Below are positions 24,765 to 33,552 of a DNA stretch of 64,000 nucleotides, one piece after another (the first letter of the stretch is position 1; each line of letters starts with the position of its first letter). The position numbers were made by a program, and so were the translations under genes. The notes beneath the pieces were generated by a model that was given only the letters and a program-made list of their open reading frames with translations, was not told where the DNA came from and searched no databases. Source of the stretch: Fictibacillus arsenicus. Lineage in GTDB: Bacteria; Bacillota; Bacilli; Bacillales; Fictibacillaceae. The stretch lies in the NCBI RefSeq assembly GCF_001642935.1, contig NZ_CP016761.1, positions 1,426,001 to 1,490,000 on the forward strand, written 5' to 3'.

Positions 24765-26519
24765 ATGAAACTGCTGGACTATTATGTGAGTCTTCGGCTG
24801 CATCAAAAAGAAAATGACTTCACAGATACAATGAATATAACCGTGCAGGAACTTGCTGATGTTTTGTGCTGTACGGAGCGGAATATTAAGATTCTTTTAA
24901 AACGGATGGCGGCAGAAAAATGGCTCACCTGGAAACCGGGGAGGGGGAGAGGCAATACTTCAACTCTAACTTTCCATAAAGATATACGTACAGGTCTTCT
25001 TGAGATTTTTCATCAAATGCTGCAGAAAGAGGACGTGAACGCGGCTATTAATCTTTTAAAAGAAAATCTTCCAGAGGATATTAAAGAAGAACTTCATCAC
25101 ACGCTCAACACTTATTTTGGCTATCAGGAGAAAGGACCCGAAACCACGAAAGATGTTCTGAAGATACCGATGACACGAGAGCTATCCACACTGGATCCAG
25201 CCTTTGTTTCTGTATCCTCTGAATCACACTTTGCCCGGCAGATCTATGATACGCTTCTGCAATATGATGAGAAGGAAAAAGTATTTACCGCTCATCTGGC
25301 CCATGATTACGACGTATCAGCAGACGGAAGGACGATGACCTTTTACTTAAGAAAAGGCGTTATGTTCCACAATGGAAAACACATGACTTCTAAAGATGTA
25401 CTTTATACCTTTCAAAGATTAAAAGATCAGAACGCGAACTCGCCATGTCAATGGCAGACAGCACTTGTATTAGATGTTAGGTGCATTGGTCTTTACACGA
25501 TCCAATTCTCCCTGAAAAGAAAAACTAGGATGTTTCTGCATTTTATGAGTTCGATCTCGATGGCTGTCCAGCCTGAAGATGAAACGGAATTGATCGGAAC
25601 CGGGCCGTTCTCCGTAAAGGATTTTCGAGATGATGTCCTCATATTAGAGGCGAATACTCATTATTTTAAAGAAAGAGCATGGCTTGACCGGATTGAGATC
25701 TGGCAGATTCCGCAGAATACAAAAGTAGATCTTCATTATGAACTGCCGGAAGAATCTGGCAATGAACAGCTTGGTGAAGCTGTGAACCTTTTGCAGGTGG
25801 GAAGCAACTATATCACGTTTAACTTAAATAAAGCTTCTATTGTTCAGAATTGGCACTTCAGAAACGCTATCTATCATTTGTTTGATATTCATTTGATGAT
25901 AAAAGAGCTAAAGAAAGACAAGCTATTAGCGGCAACAAGTCTTTTTCCAGAAAAGAGCCTTGAGAATCCGCCTTCTGAAAAAACTTTGAAACAGGCTGAA
26001 GAATCCCTTCATGCATCTGGATATAACGGAGAGATCCTTAAAGTAAGTTTTTTTGATATGAAATACAGCAATGAAGATGCAATGTGGCTAAAGAAGAGAG
26101 CAGAATCAATTGGTCTGAATCTGAAGCTTCATCCTTTTCCACTCACGGATTATTACAAAGAGGAAGTGACAGCTAACTCAGATATGATTCTTATGGGTGA
26201 GATGTTTGAGAACAATATTGTACTTGCTTTTATTAATTTTTTTAAGCATAAAGCAAGTTTCGTTAATCGTTTTTTGGCAGGGCAAGAAGAAGAGCACATT
26301 CAGCGAATTGTCGACCTTCTCATGGACGAAGAGGATGAGGAGAAACAAAAAGATTATATGGACGAAATTGAACATTATCTGCAAGAGAGGAGACTTGTTC
26401 TTAACAGTTATCATACATACCGGAAAAAGAATTTCCCGGCCAGCCTGAAGAATGTTTCCATGAACACCTTCGGGTGGGCGGATTTCAGAAAGATTTGGAT
26501 CAAGCCAGCTGTTAAATAA
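24765..26519 (+). CDS. SgrR-like regulator with solute-binding domain
   Basis: 584 residues. Residues about 1-115 are the SgrR N-terminal DNA-binding domain (VQELADVLCCTERNIKILLK winged HTH). Residues about 145-560 are an SBP_bac_5 (oligopeptide-binding-like) domain, with LSTLDPAFVSVSSESHFARQIYDTLLQYD and MTFYLRKGVMFHNGKHMTSKDV. No signal peptide, so the binding domain senses a ligand inside the cell. E. coli SgrR senses sugar-phosphate stress and activates sgrS and efflux genes; here the likely target is the divergent MFS gene. GGAGG seven bases before ATG. Confidence 0.88.
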   Translation: MKLLDYYVSLRLHQKENDFTDTMNITVQELADVLCCTERNIKILLKRMAAEKWLTWKPGRGRGNTSTLTFHKDIRTGLLEIFHQMLQKEDVNAAINLLKENLPEDIKEELHHTLNTYFGYQEKGPETTKDVLKIPMTRELSTLDPAFVSVSSESHFARQIYDTLLQYDEKEKVFTAHLAHDYDVSADGRTMTFYLRKGVMFHNGKHMTSKDVLYTFQRLKDQNANSPCQWQTALVLDVRCIGLYTIQFSLKRKTRMFLHFMSSISMAVQPEDETELIGTGPFSVKDFRDDVLILEANTHYFKERAWLDRIEIWQIPQNTKVDLHYELPEESGNEQLGEAVNLLQVGSNYITFNLNKASIVQNWHFRNAIYHLFDIHLMIKELKKDKLLAATSLFPEKSLENPPSEKTLKQAEESLHASGYNGEILKVSFFDMKYSNEDAMWLKKRAESIGLNLKLHPFPLTDYYKEEVTANSDMILMGEMFENNIVLAFINFFKHKASFVNRFLAGQEEEHIQRIVDLLMDEEDEEKQKDYMDEIEHYLQERRLVLNSYHTYRKKNFPASLKNVSMNTFGWADFRKIWIKPAVK

Positions 26520-26577
26520 ATGCTCTTATCTAAGGTGGCGAGACTTTTGAGGCTTCATCACATGCCTCTATGAAAAA

Positions 26578-26602
26578 GAAGCACGGTTTCCCGGGCTTCT
26601 TC
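26578..26602. terminator. Terminator between convergent SgrR-like and pit genes
   Basis: AGAAGC-A-CGG / CC-GGGCTTCT stem with a T-rich side on the minus strand (TTCTTTTTC), and TTCTCTTATTT on the plus side. Confidence 0.7.
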
Positions 26603-26608
26603 TCTTAT

Positions 26609-27613
26609 TTAGAAAAATAAAATCAGTACAAAATATGATAATGCAGCAAGTGTTGCTGAGATCGGTAATGTAATACACCAAGTGATTAACATGGTCTTAG
26701 CAGTTCCCCATTTAACGCCTCTTAAACGGTGAGATGCACCGACACCTAGAATAGAAGATGTAATTACGTGAGTTGTACTAACAGGAATACCGAGAACTGA
26801 AGCACCAAGGATTACTGAAGCACCCGTTAAATCAGCAGAAACACCGTTAACTGGACGGATCTTCATAATCTTACCGCCAACTGTTTTGATGATCTTCCAA
26901 CCGCCGACTGAAGTTCCAAGTCCCATTGCAAGAGCACAGGAAACCTGAACCCATAACTGAATATCTGTACTATCTGTGTAGCCGTTAGCAATTAAAGCCA
27001 TTGTAATGATACCCATCGCCTTTTGAGCATCGTTTGTACCATGTGAATAGGCTTGAAATGCAGCAGTTAGCACTTGAACTTTTCGGAAATTATTGTTTGT
27101 TTTTGTTAAATTAGCATTTTTAAAGATACGTTTAATTGCATGATAGAATACAAACCCAACTGCAAATGCCAAAATTGGAGAAAGCAATAAACCATAAATA
27201 ATTTTAAGGAAACCGGAATAATGCAAAGCTTCAAATCCCGCAGCCGCAATAGCAGCTCCGGCGATCGATCCGATGATCGCATGTGATGAAGAACTTGGAA
27301 TTCCGTAATACCACGTGATCAAGTTCCATGCGATCGCCGCTATTAGAGCGGCTAAAATTACAACTGATCCGTTTTGAAGAGTAAATGGATCCACTATATC
27401 TTTTGTAATCGTTTTTGCTACACCTGTAAACGTCATAGCTCCGACAAAGTTCATGACAGCAGCCAATAGAATGGCTTTTCTAGGTGTTAGGGCTTTTGTT
27501 GAGACCGATGTTGCAATAGCGTTTGCAGTATCATGGAAACCGTTGATAAAATCAAACGCTAGTGCACCGATAACAACGAGAATAGTAAGGATTAATATAG
27601 AATCAAATTCCAT
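26609..27613 (-). CDS. pit: Low-affinity inorganic phosphate transporter Pit
   Basis: 334 residues, about ten membrane segments. The duplicated PHO4/Pit signature is present twice: ALAFDFINGFHDTANAIATS near the N-terminus and FQAYSHGTNDAQKAMGI in the middle, with GIPSSSSHAIIG and GIPVSTTHVITSSILG as companion motifs. Imports phosphate (or metal-phosphate) with protons. Follows the DUF47 gene by 12 bases; the pair equals ykaA-pit of B. subtilis. The ribosome binding site is weak (AACGGG), so translation may depend on coupling. Confidence 0.93.
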   Translation of the reverse strand: MEFDSILILTILVVIGALAFDFINGFHDTANAIATSVSTKALTPRKAILLAAVMNFVGAMTFTGVAKTITKDIVDPFTLQNGSVVILAALIAAIAWNLITWYYGIPSSSSHAIIGSIAGAAIAAAGFEALHYSGFLKIIYGLLLSPILAFAVGFVFYHAIKRIFKNANLTKTNNNFRKVQVLTAAFQAYSHGTNDAQKAMGIITMALIANGYTDSTDIQLWVQVSCALAMGLGTSVGGWKIIKTVGGKIMKIRPVNGVSADLTGASVILGASVLGIPVSTTHVITSSILGVGASHRLRGVKWGTAKTMLITWCITLPISATLAALSYFVLILFF

Positions 27614-27625
27614 AGCAAATACCCG

Positions 27626-28243
27626 TTACGCGTTTTTCATGATAATGGATTCAAGTGTGTTTGCAACATTTTGGCAGCTGTCGGCGATGCCTTCAAGTAC
27701 ATCATACATTTCTTTGTACTTGATAACTTTGATTGGATCCGTTTCAGTTGCAAACAATTGGCGCTGTGCTTCACGATATAGATCGTCACATTTTGATTCA
27801 TAATCTTTAATCTTAATCGCATGTTCACGCATATCAAGAAGTTTTTTATCAGCAAGAAGATTTACTGTAAGCAAAATCTCATCTGCACTTAATTTAATGT
27901 TTTCAACAAACTTCACCATATATTCATCAGGATTTGTGATGGCATAAATATCAAAGAGGGCAGAGGCCTGTTCGATGCCATCTAAAATATCATCCATGCT
28001 CATAGCAAGTGATAAGATGTCTTCTCTTTCGATAGGTGTAATAAATACTTTGTTCAATTCCATGATAACAGTATGAACATAAGAATCGCCTTTTGACTCA
28101 AGCTCTTTCAAATGATCAGCAAACTCACGCAAGTCATCTTCGTTCTTGATCTTGAAGTCGTAGAAATAACCAGCAGATTCCTTAAGGTTGCTTGCAATAT
28201 CCGTTAGCATTACAGCAAACTTATCCTTTTTCTTTGTAAACAT
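27626..28243 (-). CDS. ykaA: DUF47 (PhoU-like) partner of Pit
   Basis: 205 residues, all helical, DUF47/TIGR00153 family. Motifs are FAVMLTDIASNLKESAGYF, LESKGDSYVHTVIMELNKVF, DREDILSLAMSMDDILDGIE-type PhoU core (here EREDIL), and YKEMYDVLEGIADSCQNVANTLE at the C-terminus. PhoU-like proteins bind metal clusters and control phosphate transporters; genes of this family nearly always precede pit. GGAGGG site before the ATG. First gene of a two-gene operon. Confidence 0.92.
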   Translation of the reverse strand: MFTKKKDKFAVMLTDIASNLKESAGYFYDFKIKNEDDLREFADHLKELESKGDSYVHTVIMELNKVFITPIEREDILSLAMSMDDILDGIEQASALFDIYAITNPDEYMVKFVENIKLSADEILLTVNLLADKKLLDMREHAIKIKDYESKCDDLYREAQRQLFATETDPIKVIKYKEMYDVLEGIADSCQNVANTLESIIMKNA

Positions 28244-28574
28244 AAGTACCCTCCAAAAGAAATGTCTTTAATCCTTTTTCTTTAACCTTTTATATCAGCA
28301 GTTATTTTGTCTTTTTTAACCACCCAACACATTATACAAAAAAATTGTCGAAAAAGAATGAATTGTAATCAAAAATTTACAAAACTTTTTCTGGCTCATA
28401 GTTTCTTTATACATTTCCCTAATAAAAATATCGTAAGCAGAAAAAAGATTTCCTGTTGAAAGCTTCTTATAGAATCTTGTAATAAAGTTTAATAGTGCTC
28501 ATTTTTGCCGTAATTGCAAACTCGTGGTTTCAAGCCCAAAACTTTTGGATTATCCGCATGTAGTCTGCGTCCGT
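28244..28574. other. Intergenic region between ykaA and TetR genes; no gene seen
   Basis: AT-rich, holding the promoter region of ykaA on the minus strand and the 3' end region of the tetR gene. An 8-bp inverted repeat (28547-28554 with 28591-28598) spans the tetR stop with a 36-base loop and no T run; too weak to call. Confidence 0.5.
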
Positions 28575-29162
28575 CTATTCCTTCGGTTGTGATAATCCAT
28601 AGAAGAACATTTGGAAGATATCCGAGGCTAATTTTTTTCCGTTCTCAGCTGTAATCATGGATATGAGCATGTCGTTATTAAAAAGCTGGATATATACCAT
28701 GATCGATTGTTCAGAAAGGTCCGGGTTGATTTCTCCCGTTTTCTGCGCGTCCTTGATTAATTGCATTATCAATGGAATAGCATGTGAAGATTGGAATTCA
28801 GTCAAATATGCTCTCAATTCCTCGTCAACTAACATCATTTCTCTTATGACTTCTGGATGAATATTGGCTACCTGCTTCGTTTTATGAAGGATGCTCGTCT
28901 TCATTTTTTCCAGAAATGAGATGTTTTTATCAAACAGATCTTTATGAAACTCATATTGTTCGATCGTATAATCTTTGATAACTTCCCTAAATAATGCTTC
29001 TTTGCTGCCAAAATGATTGTAGATTGTAACTTGGGAAACACCTGCTTCTTTAGCGATGTCTTCGATTTTAATATCTTTAACGCCTTGCTGCTGAAACAGG
29101 GTAAAGGCGGCTTTTTTTATATCCATTTTCTTTTGTTCTTTTCGGCGTTCATATCCGTTCAA
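28575..29162 (-). CDS. TetR-family repressor
   Basis: 195 residues. HTH at about residues 12-58 (AAFTLFQQQGVKDIKIEDIA, then EAGVSQVTIYNHFGSKEALF), followed by a helical ligand-binding domain. Transcribed divergently from a two-gene ABC exporter. The 146-bp gap carries two 10-10-10 inverted repeats with the same sequence, so it probably represses both itself and the transporter until an unknown ligand binds. Confidence 0.92.
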   Translation of the reverse strand: MNGYERRKEQKKMDIKKAAFTLFQQQGVKDIKIEDIAKEAGVSQVTIYNHFGSKEALFREVIKDYTIEQYEFHKDLFDKNISFLEKMKTSILHKTKQVANIHPEVIREMMLVDEELRAYLTEFQSSHAIPLIMQLIKDAQKTGEINPDLSEQSIMVYIQLFNNDMLISMITAENGKKLASDIFQMFFYGLSQPKE

Positions 29163-29195
29163 AACACTTCACCTCAATAATAGGATAAAACATTT

Positions 29196-29225
29196 TTTGA
29201 AAAATAACAAACATCATATTTCAAA
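29196..29225. promoter_or_regulatory. TetR operator 1
   Basis: TTTGAAAAAT, 10-base spacer, ATATTTCAAA. Same arm sequence and spacing as the site at 29264, nearer the tetR start. Confidence 0.75.
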
Positions 29226-29263
29226 AAGTTCTTGCCAAATTATTTAAATGGGTATATGATAAT

Positions 29264-29293
29264 TTTGAAATATAAGCATATAAATATTTCAAA
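29264..29293. promoter_or_regulatory. TetR operator 2
   Basis: TTTGAAATAT, 10-base spacer, ATATTTCAAA: perfect 10-bp arms. It ends 15 bases before the ABC ATPase start, so bound repressor would block that transcript. Confidence 0.8.
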
Positions 29294-29308
29294 AAGAAGG
29301 TGTGTCTT

Positions 29309-30196
29309 ATGATAATAGTTAAACAGCTTACAAAACGTTTTACACCTGAAAAAGGCTTGTTTGATTTGAATTTTGAAGTAAAAAAAGGTGAAGTTTTTGG
29401 CTATATCGGACCAAACGGAGCAGGCAAGTCTACGACGATCCGCCATTTAATGGGCTTTATGAAACCTGACGAAGGAAGTTCCACCATCAATGATCTGGAT
29501 TGCTGGGCAAAGTCAGCTGAAGTTCAAAAGATGATCGGATACCTGCCCGGGGAAATTGTCTTTTTAGAAGGAATGAACGGGCTGGATTTTTTAATCCTTA
29601 TGCAAAAAATGAGAAGACATAAAATGACTCAAAAAAGAGATGAGCTGATCGAGCGGTTTCAGCTGGATGTAAAAACACCTATCCGCAAAATGTCAAAAGG
29701 GATGAAGCAAAAGGTGGGAATCATTGCAGCCTTCATGCACGATCCAGAGGTACTGATCTTAGACGAACCTACTTCAGGGCTTGACCCGCTTATGCAGCGT
29801 GTATTCATTGACTTAATTTTAGAAGAAAAACAGAAGAACAAAACGATCCTGATGTCATCGCACAGCTTTCAAGAGATCGAGCGCACGTGTGATTCAGCGG
29901 GAATAATTAAAGATGGCAGGCTTGTAGCATTAGAAGATATCCATTCGTTAAGAACCGTGCAAAGACGGATATTCGAAGTGAAAGTAAAAAATGAAATAGA
30001 TATTGATACCATCCATCAATCCAATCTCCAAACAGAGATCATGGGGAAAAAGACGATTCATGTAACCGTTCAGGGGAACGACCAGGAATTTATTCAATTG
30101 CTAAGCAGATGTGAAGTGGAGCATGTAGATACGAGACCGCAGGATCTGGAAGATATCTTCATGCACTATTACGACAGAAGGGAAGTGGCGAAATGA
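29309..30196 (+). CDS. ABC transporter ATPase (ABC-2 type exporter)
   Basis: 295 residues. Walker A GPNGAGKST, signature MSKGMKQKVGI (LSGGQ variant typical of the drug/antibiotic exporter ATPases), Walker B VLILDEPTSGLD and switch His in SSHSFQEIE. ATG 29309 is chosen because AGAAGG lies 8-9 bases before it. The stop overlaps the permease start by four bases. With the permease it should form a homodimeric ATPase/two-permease exporter, regulated by the divergent TetR protein. Confidence 0.93.
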   Translation: MIIVKQLTKRFTPEKGLFDLNFEVKKGEVFGYIGPNGAGKSTTIRHLMGFMKPDEGSSTINDLDCWAKSAEVQKMIGYLPGEIVFLEGMNGLDFLILMQKMRRHKMTQKRDELIERFQLDVKTPIRKMSKGMKQKVGIIAAFMHDPEVLILDEPTSGLDPLMQRVFIDLILEEKQKNKTILMSSHSFQEIERTCDSAGIIKDGRLVALEDIHSLRTVQRRIFEVKVKNEIDIDTIHQSNLQTEIMGKKTIHVTVQGNDQEFIQLLSRCEVEHVDTRPQDLEDIFMHYYDRREVAK

Positions 30197-30999
30197 GCTG
30201 GCCTCTCTACCTTTCGATGATGAAAAGCCATGCGAAAATGCTCGGAGGCTTCATATATGGTGCAGTAGCTTATATCGTATTGATCATTTGGATTTATCCT
30301 TCAATTGCTGACATGAAGGGATTTAACGACATGATTAATGCACTGCCAGAAGGAATGCGCAAGCTGATCGGCATGGAAAATGGGATCAACTCACTGGCTG
30401 ATTACATTGCAGGGGAATTTTACGGCATGCTGTTTTTAATCATTCTTATGATCTATGTCATCCTAACTTCTACCCGGTTAATGGCCCGCCTAGTGGATCA
30501 AGGTTCCATGGCATATTTGCTTGCGACACCTAATTCAAGGTTTAAAGTTGCTGCTACCCAAGCTGCAGTAATCATTACCGGACTTGGAATGATTGTTGCT
30601 TTTACAACACTAAGCGGTATTGCCGCAAGTGAATGGCTGATTTCGGGTTATGAGCTTGATGTGGCTTCATTTATTACACTTAATGTTTTAACGTTCCTCA
30701 TTTTTCTAGTGATTGCCGGATATTGTTTCTTCATTTCATCTTCGTTTAATGATGAGAAGAAGGCGCTTGGTATTTCTGCCGGGTTAACCCTCTTCTTTTA
30801 TATGCTGAACATGGGAGGAAAGCTGAGTGAAGAAACAGAATGGCTATTGAACTTTACGATATTCAAATTGTATGACCCGATTAAAATGATTAACAATGAA
30901 ACAGATGCAATGTTAACCGGTTCGATGCTTGGGCTAGCGGCGATCCTTTTATTCGGTGGGAGTCTAATCGTTTTTAAAAGAAGGAATCTTCCTCTTTAG
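30193..30999 (+). CDS. ABC-2 type permease
   Basis: 268 residues with six hydrophobic segments (about 19-36, 78-95, 110-135, 150-175, 185-205, 240-260) and an extracellular loop after TM1 (DMINALPEGMRKLIGMENGI). ABC-2 exporter permeases of this shape move drugs, lipids or peptides. ATGA overlap with the ATPase gene. Substrate unknown. Confidence 0.85.
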   Translation: MSWPLYLSMMKSHAKMLGGFIYGAVAYIVLIIWIYPSIADMKGFNDMINALPEGMRKLIGMENGINSLADYIAGEFYGMLFLIILMIYVILTSTRLMARLVDQGSMAYLLATPNSRFKVAATQAAVIITGLGMIVAFTTLSGIAASEWLISGYELDVASFITLNVLTFLIFLVIAGYCFFISSSFNDEKKALGISAGLTLFFYMLNMGGKLSEETEWLLNFTIFKLYDPIKMINNETDAMLTGSMLGLAAILLFGGSLIVFKRRNLPL

Positions 31000-31005
31000 A
31001 TTATG

Positions 31006-31140
31006 TCCCGTGGAAGCTCGCTTCGGGAGGGTGTTGTTGTAGTCGCAGGTCAGCACTTCATATTACTTTCACCGCGGCTCACCTTACCCCTCGCGGAAAG
31101 CGAGCATCCTGAAGCGGAAATCAACCACTTCTATATAGAA
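31006..31140 (+). repeat. MITE-like repeat, degenerate copy 4
   Basis: Scattered matches remain: GAAGCTCGCTTCGGGAGG, CACCGCGGCTCACC, CGCGGAAAGCGAGC and GAAGCGGAAATCAACCACTT. The middle has diverged strongly. A short open frame starting at 31003 is an artefact of it. Confidence 0.6.
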
Positions 31141-31260
31141 GCATTCATACCAATCTTTGAAAAAAAGAAGTATAATAAAAATAACAATTTACGTGTAACA
31201 TTTTTTAAAGGATCCACATAGAATAGTAAGGCTAGGAACCGAATATTGGATAGTTTTCAG

Positions 31261-31283
31261 GCTGCTGTCGTTTAGACGGCAGC
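31261..31283 (+). other. Hairpin before the iron efflux gene
   Basis: GCTGCTGTC and GACGGCAGC pair (one G-U) with a 5-base loop; ATTTCTGCTTTT follows. It may end transcription arriving from the ABC genes; it also overlaps the -35 of the next promoter. Confidence 0.5.
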
Positions 31284-31326
31284 ATTTCTGCTTTTATAAG
31301 GGTAATGAGGATGATTGTTATTATCA
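31272..31326 (+). promoter_or_regulatory. Promoter with Fur/PerR-like box
   Basis: TTAGAC (31272-31277), 17-base spacer, TATAAG (31295-31300). TGATTGTTATTATCA at 31312-31326 matches the 7-1-7 Fur consensus TGATAATNATTATCA at 12 of 14 fixed places and sits at the expected transcript start, a repressing position. PerR boxes are close in sequence, so either regulator is possible. Confidence 0.72.
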
Positions 31327-31346
31327 ATACGTAGGAGGGAAGTTAA

Positions 31347-33218
31347 ATGGAACTCTCTGCACGGACTCAGCTAATATTCGCAACCACGGCCGGGTTTTTA
31401 ATTCTATCGGCGTGGCTGATCGAAACGTATACGCAATCACCATTCTATGTACTGTTCTATATACTGGCTTTTATTGTTGGCGGTTATGCTAAGGCAGTTG
31501 AAGGCATACAAGGAAGTATCGAAGAAAAGCAGCTGAATGTTGAACTATTGATGATGTTGGCAGCGATTGGATCTGCGGCCATCGGCTATTGGGGAGAAGG
31601 GGCTGTCCTCATACTGATTTTTGCATATTCTGGTGCACTCGAAAGTTATACCCTTCAAAAAAGTGATAAAGAAATCAAATCACTAATCTCTTTACAGCCT
31701 GAAGAAGCATGGCTTATTTCAGGAGAAAAAGAATATCGGGTAAATGCGTCAAGTTTAGAACCTGGTAATCTCATTAAAGTAAAACCTGGAGAAAGAATTC
31801 CAGCAGATGGTGTCGTACAAAGGGGAAAGTCTAATGTAAACGAATCAGCTTTAACTGGCGAATCATTTGCAAAAGAGATAGGACCCTCCTCAGAAGTATT
31901 GGCGGGTACTTTAAATCAATCGGGTCTTCTCGAGATTTCCGTAACGAAGCATATGAAAGATTCGGTTTTTCAAAGAATGATTGACCTTGTAAACAGGGCT
32001 CAGAGCGAAGCACCGCCTGTTCAGAGGAAAATAGAAGAATTTGAAGCGAAATATGTTTTATTTGTATTATTAGCTGCAGCATTAACGGTGCTGGTACCTG
32101 GATCGACAGGTATATGGAGTTATTCAGAATCGTTATACCGTGCGTGTGTGTTATTGGTTGTAGCATCACCATGTGCACTTGTTGCCTCGACTATGCCAGC
32201 ATTGCTAGCTTCACTTTCAAATGCAGCTAAGCAAGGGATTCTTTTTAAAAGCGGTGTGTTCATGGAGAAGCTAAATATGGTGAACGTGATTGCATTTGAT
32301 AAAACAGGAACTCTCACAGAGGGGAATCCATCCGTGACGGCGGTAAAGTATGTTCATCCTTCAATAAAGGAAGAAATATTGATCCCGATTATTTATACGA
32401 TTGAAAAAAACAGTACTCATCCATTAGCAAAAGCGATTTTAAATAAATTAGAACCGGACTTTAAGGACAACGAGAAAGAGATCATCTCTTATGAAGATAT
32501 CCCTGGGTTAGGTGTTAAGGCGGAAGCGGCAGGTATTCAATGGAAGATCGGCAGCAGGGAATTGACAGGTATAAATGATAAAAGAGAGTCAAAATTAATC
32601 GAAGATCTAATGAAACATAATGAAGTTACAGGTCAGACGGTGGTATATGTCACGGCTGATGATGAGCTGGCGGCATACTTTTTAATAGGGGATACCGTTC
32701 GCGATGAAACTATAGATGCCATTGAAGCCCTGAAACAAAAGCAAATCTTAACGCTAATGTTAACTGGCGATTCCAAACGCGGAGCCGAAATGATAGGAAG
32801 GCTCGCAAAAGTAGATGAAGTGGGCTATTCCTGTATGCCTGAAGATAAAGTGAACACGGTTAAGAGATGGAAAGAGCGGCAGGCTGTAGTGGCTATGATC
32901 GGTGATGGTGTGAACGATGCTCCTGCTTTAGCGGTTGCGGATGTCGGTGTTGCGATGGGAATGGGAAGTGACGCCGCGATTGAAACAGCAGATATTATTT
33001 TAGTGAAGAATGATCTTAGCAAATTATTATATGCCATGCGTTTATCAGAGCGGTTATCAAATATCGTTAAACAGAACATTGTATTTTCGGTTGGTGTCAT
33101 TCTTTTCTTGCTGTTTGCAAATTACTTTCAGGTTCTGACACTGCCTTATGGGGTGATCGGACATGAAGGGAGTACAATAATTGTCATTTTAAACGGGCTC
33201 AGGCTGTTGAAAGGCTAA
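31347..33218 (+). CDS. pfeT: P1B4-type metal efflux ATPase (PfeT/ZosA-like)
   Basis: 623 residues, no N-terminal HMA domain. P-type landmarks: actuator ALTGES (about 168-173), SPC metal motif (274-276) instead of CPC, phosphorylated Asp318 in DKTGTLT, STHPLA, and GDGVNDAPALA. HEGST at about 606-610 in the last membrane helix with SPC is the P1B4 signature. B. subtilis PfeT (formerly ZosA) has this architecture, exports Fe(II), and is under PerR/Fur control; the Fur/PerR-like box here agrees. Cobalt or zinc export cannot be excluded. GGAGGGAAG site before ATG. Confidence 0.85.
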   Translation: MELSARTQLIFATTAGFLILSAWLIETYTQSPFYVLFYILAFIVGGYAKAVEGIQGSIEEKQLNVELLMMLAAIGSAAIGYWGEGAVLILIFAYSGALESYTLQKSDKEIKSLISLQPEEAWLISGEKEYRVNASSLEPGNLIKVKPGERIPADGVVQRGKSNVNESALTGESFAKEIGPSSEVLAGTLNQSGLLEISVTKHMKDSVFQRMIDLVNRAQSEAPPVQRKIEEFEAKYVLFVLLAAALTVLVPGSTGIWSYSESLYRACVLLVVASPCALVASTMPALLASLSNAAKQGILFKSGVFMEKLNMVNVIAFDKTGTLTEGNPSVTAVKYVHPSIKEEILIPIIYTIEKNSTHPLAKAILNKLEPDFKDNEKEIISYEDIPGLGVKAEAAGIQWKIGSRELTGINDKRESKLIEDLMKHNEVTGQTVVYVTADDELAAYFLIGDTVRDETIDAIEALKQKQILTLMLTGDSKRGAEMIGRLAKVDEVGYSCMPEDKVNTVKRWKERQAVVAMIGDGVNDAPALAVADVGVAMGMGSDAAIETADIILVKNDLSKLLYAMRLSERLSNIVKQNIVFSVGVILFLLFANYFQVLTLPYGVIGHEGSTIIVILNGLRLLKG

Positions 33219-33500
33219 GCGTTGGTAGTTTTTCGAAACTTTGTTGCAAGTAAAACGAGGGTTAGTTGATTTCCGCTCCAAGGGCTCGCTTTCCGCGGGG
33301 TGTGCGGTGAGCCCCCTAGGCGCAACATTTTTATTCATTAAAGCATTTGTGCTCCTGCGTCTACATGCAAACCCTGTAGATGCGGGCTTCCTCGTCGCAT
33401 GCCTTTCGAGATGATTATCTAAGTAGCTGGCACGCTGCAATCAACTTGTCAATGAAGAAACTTCACAAAAGCAATCCAAAAATAACATTCTTAGAAATGA
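33218..33500 (-). repeat. MITE-like repeat, copy 5 (different centre)
   Basis: CGAAACTTTGTTGC end, AGTTGATTTCCGCTCC, GGCTCGCTTTCCGCGGGG, GTGCGGTGAGCCCCCTAGG, then an unusual ~100-base centre (33325-33435) with its own imperfect repeats, and finally CAATCAACTTGTCAATGAAG. The 3' half block AGTCTCACCTGTC is absent. Confidence 0.75.
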
Positions 33501-33511
33501 GCCCAAAACAT

Positions 33512-33542
33512 AAAGAAAAAGCCGGACATCGCGTCCGGCTTT
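33512..33542 (-). terminator. Terminator of the YtxH gene
   Basis: AAAGCCGGAC/GTCCGGCTTT hairpin (33518-33542); TTTTTC follows on the minus strand. Confidence 0.85.
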
Positions 33543-33552
33543 ATAACTTACA

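Noticed and set aside
26571-26619. 16-codon peptide frame after the SgrR-like gene
   Set aside because: Overlaps a terminator hairpin and has no ribosome binding site.
28547-28598. Inverted repeat GGATTATC/GATAATCC at the tetR stop
   Set aside because: Loop of 36 bases and no T run; not convincing as a terminator.
33189-33440. 83-codon minus-strand frame
   Set aside because: Lies within repeat copy 5.
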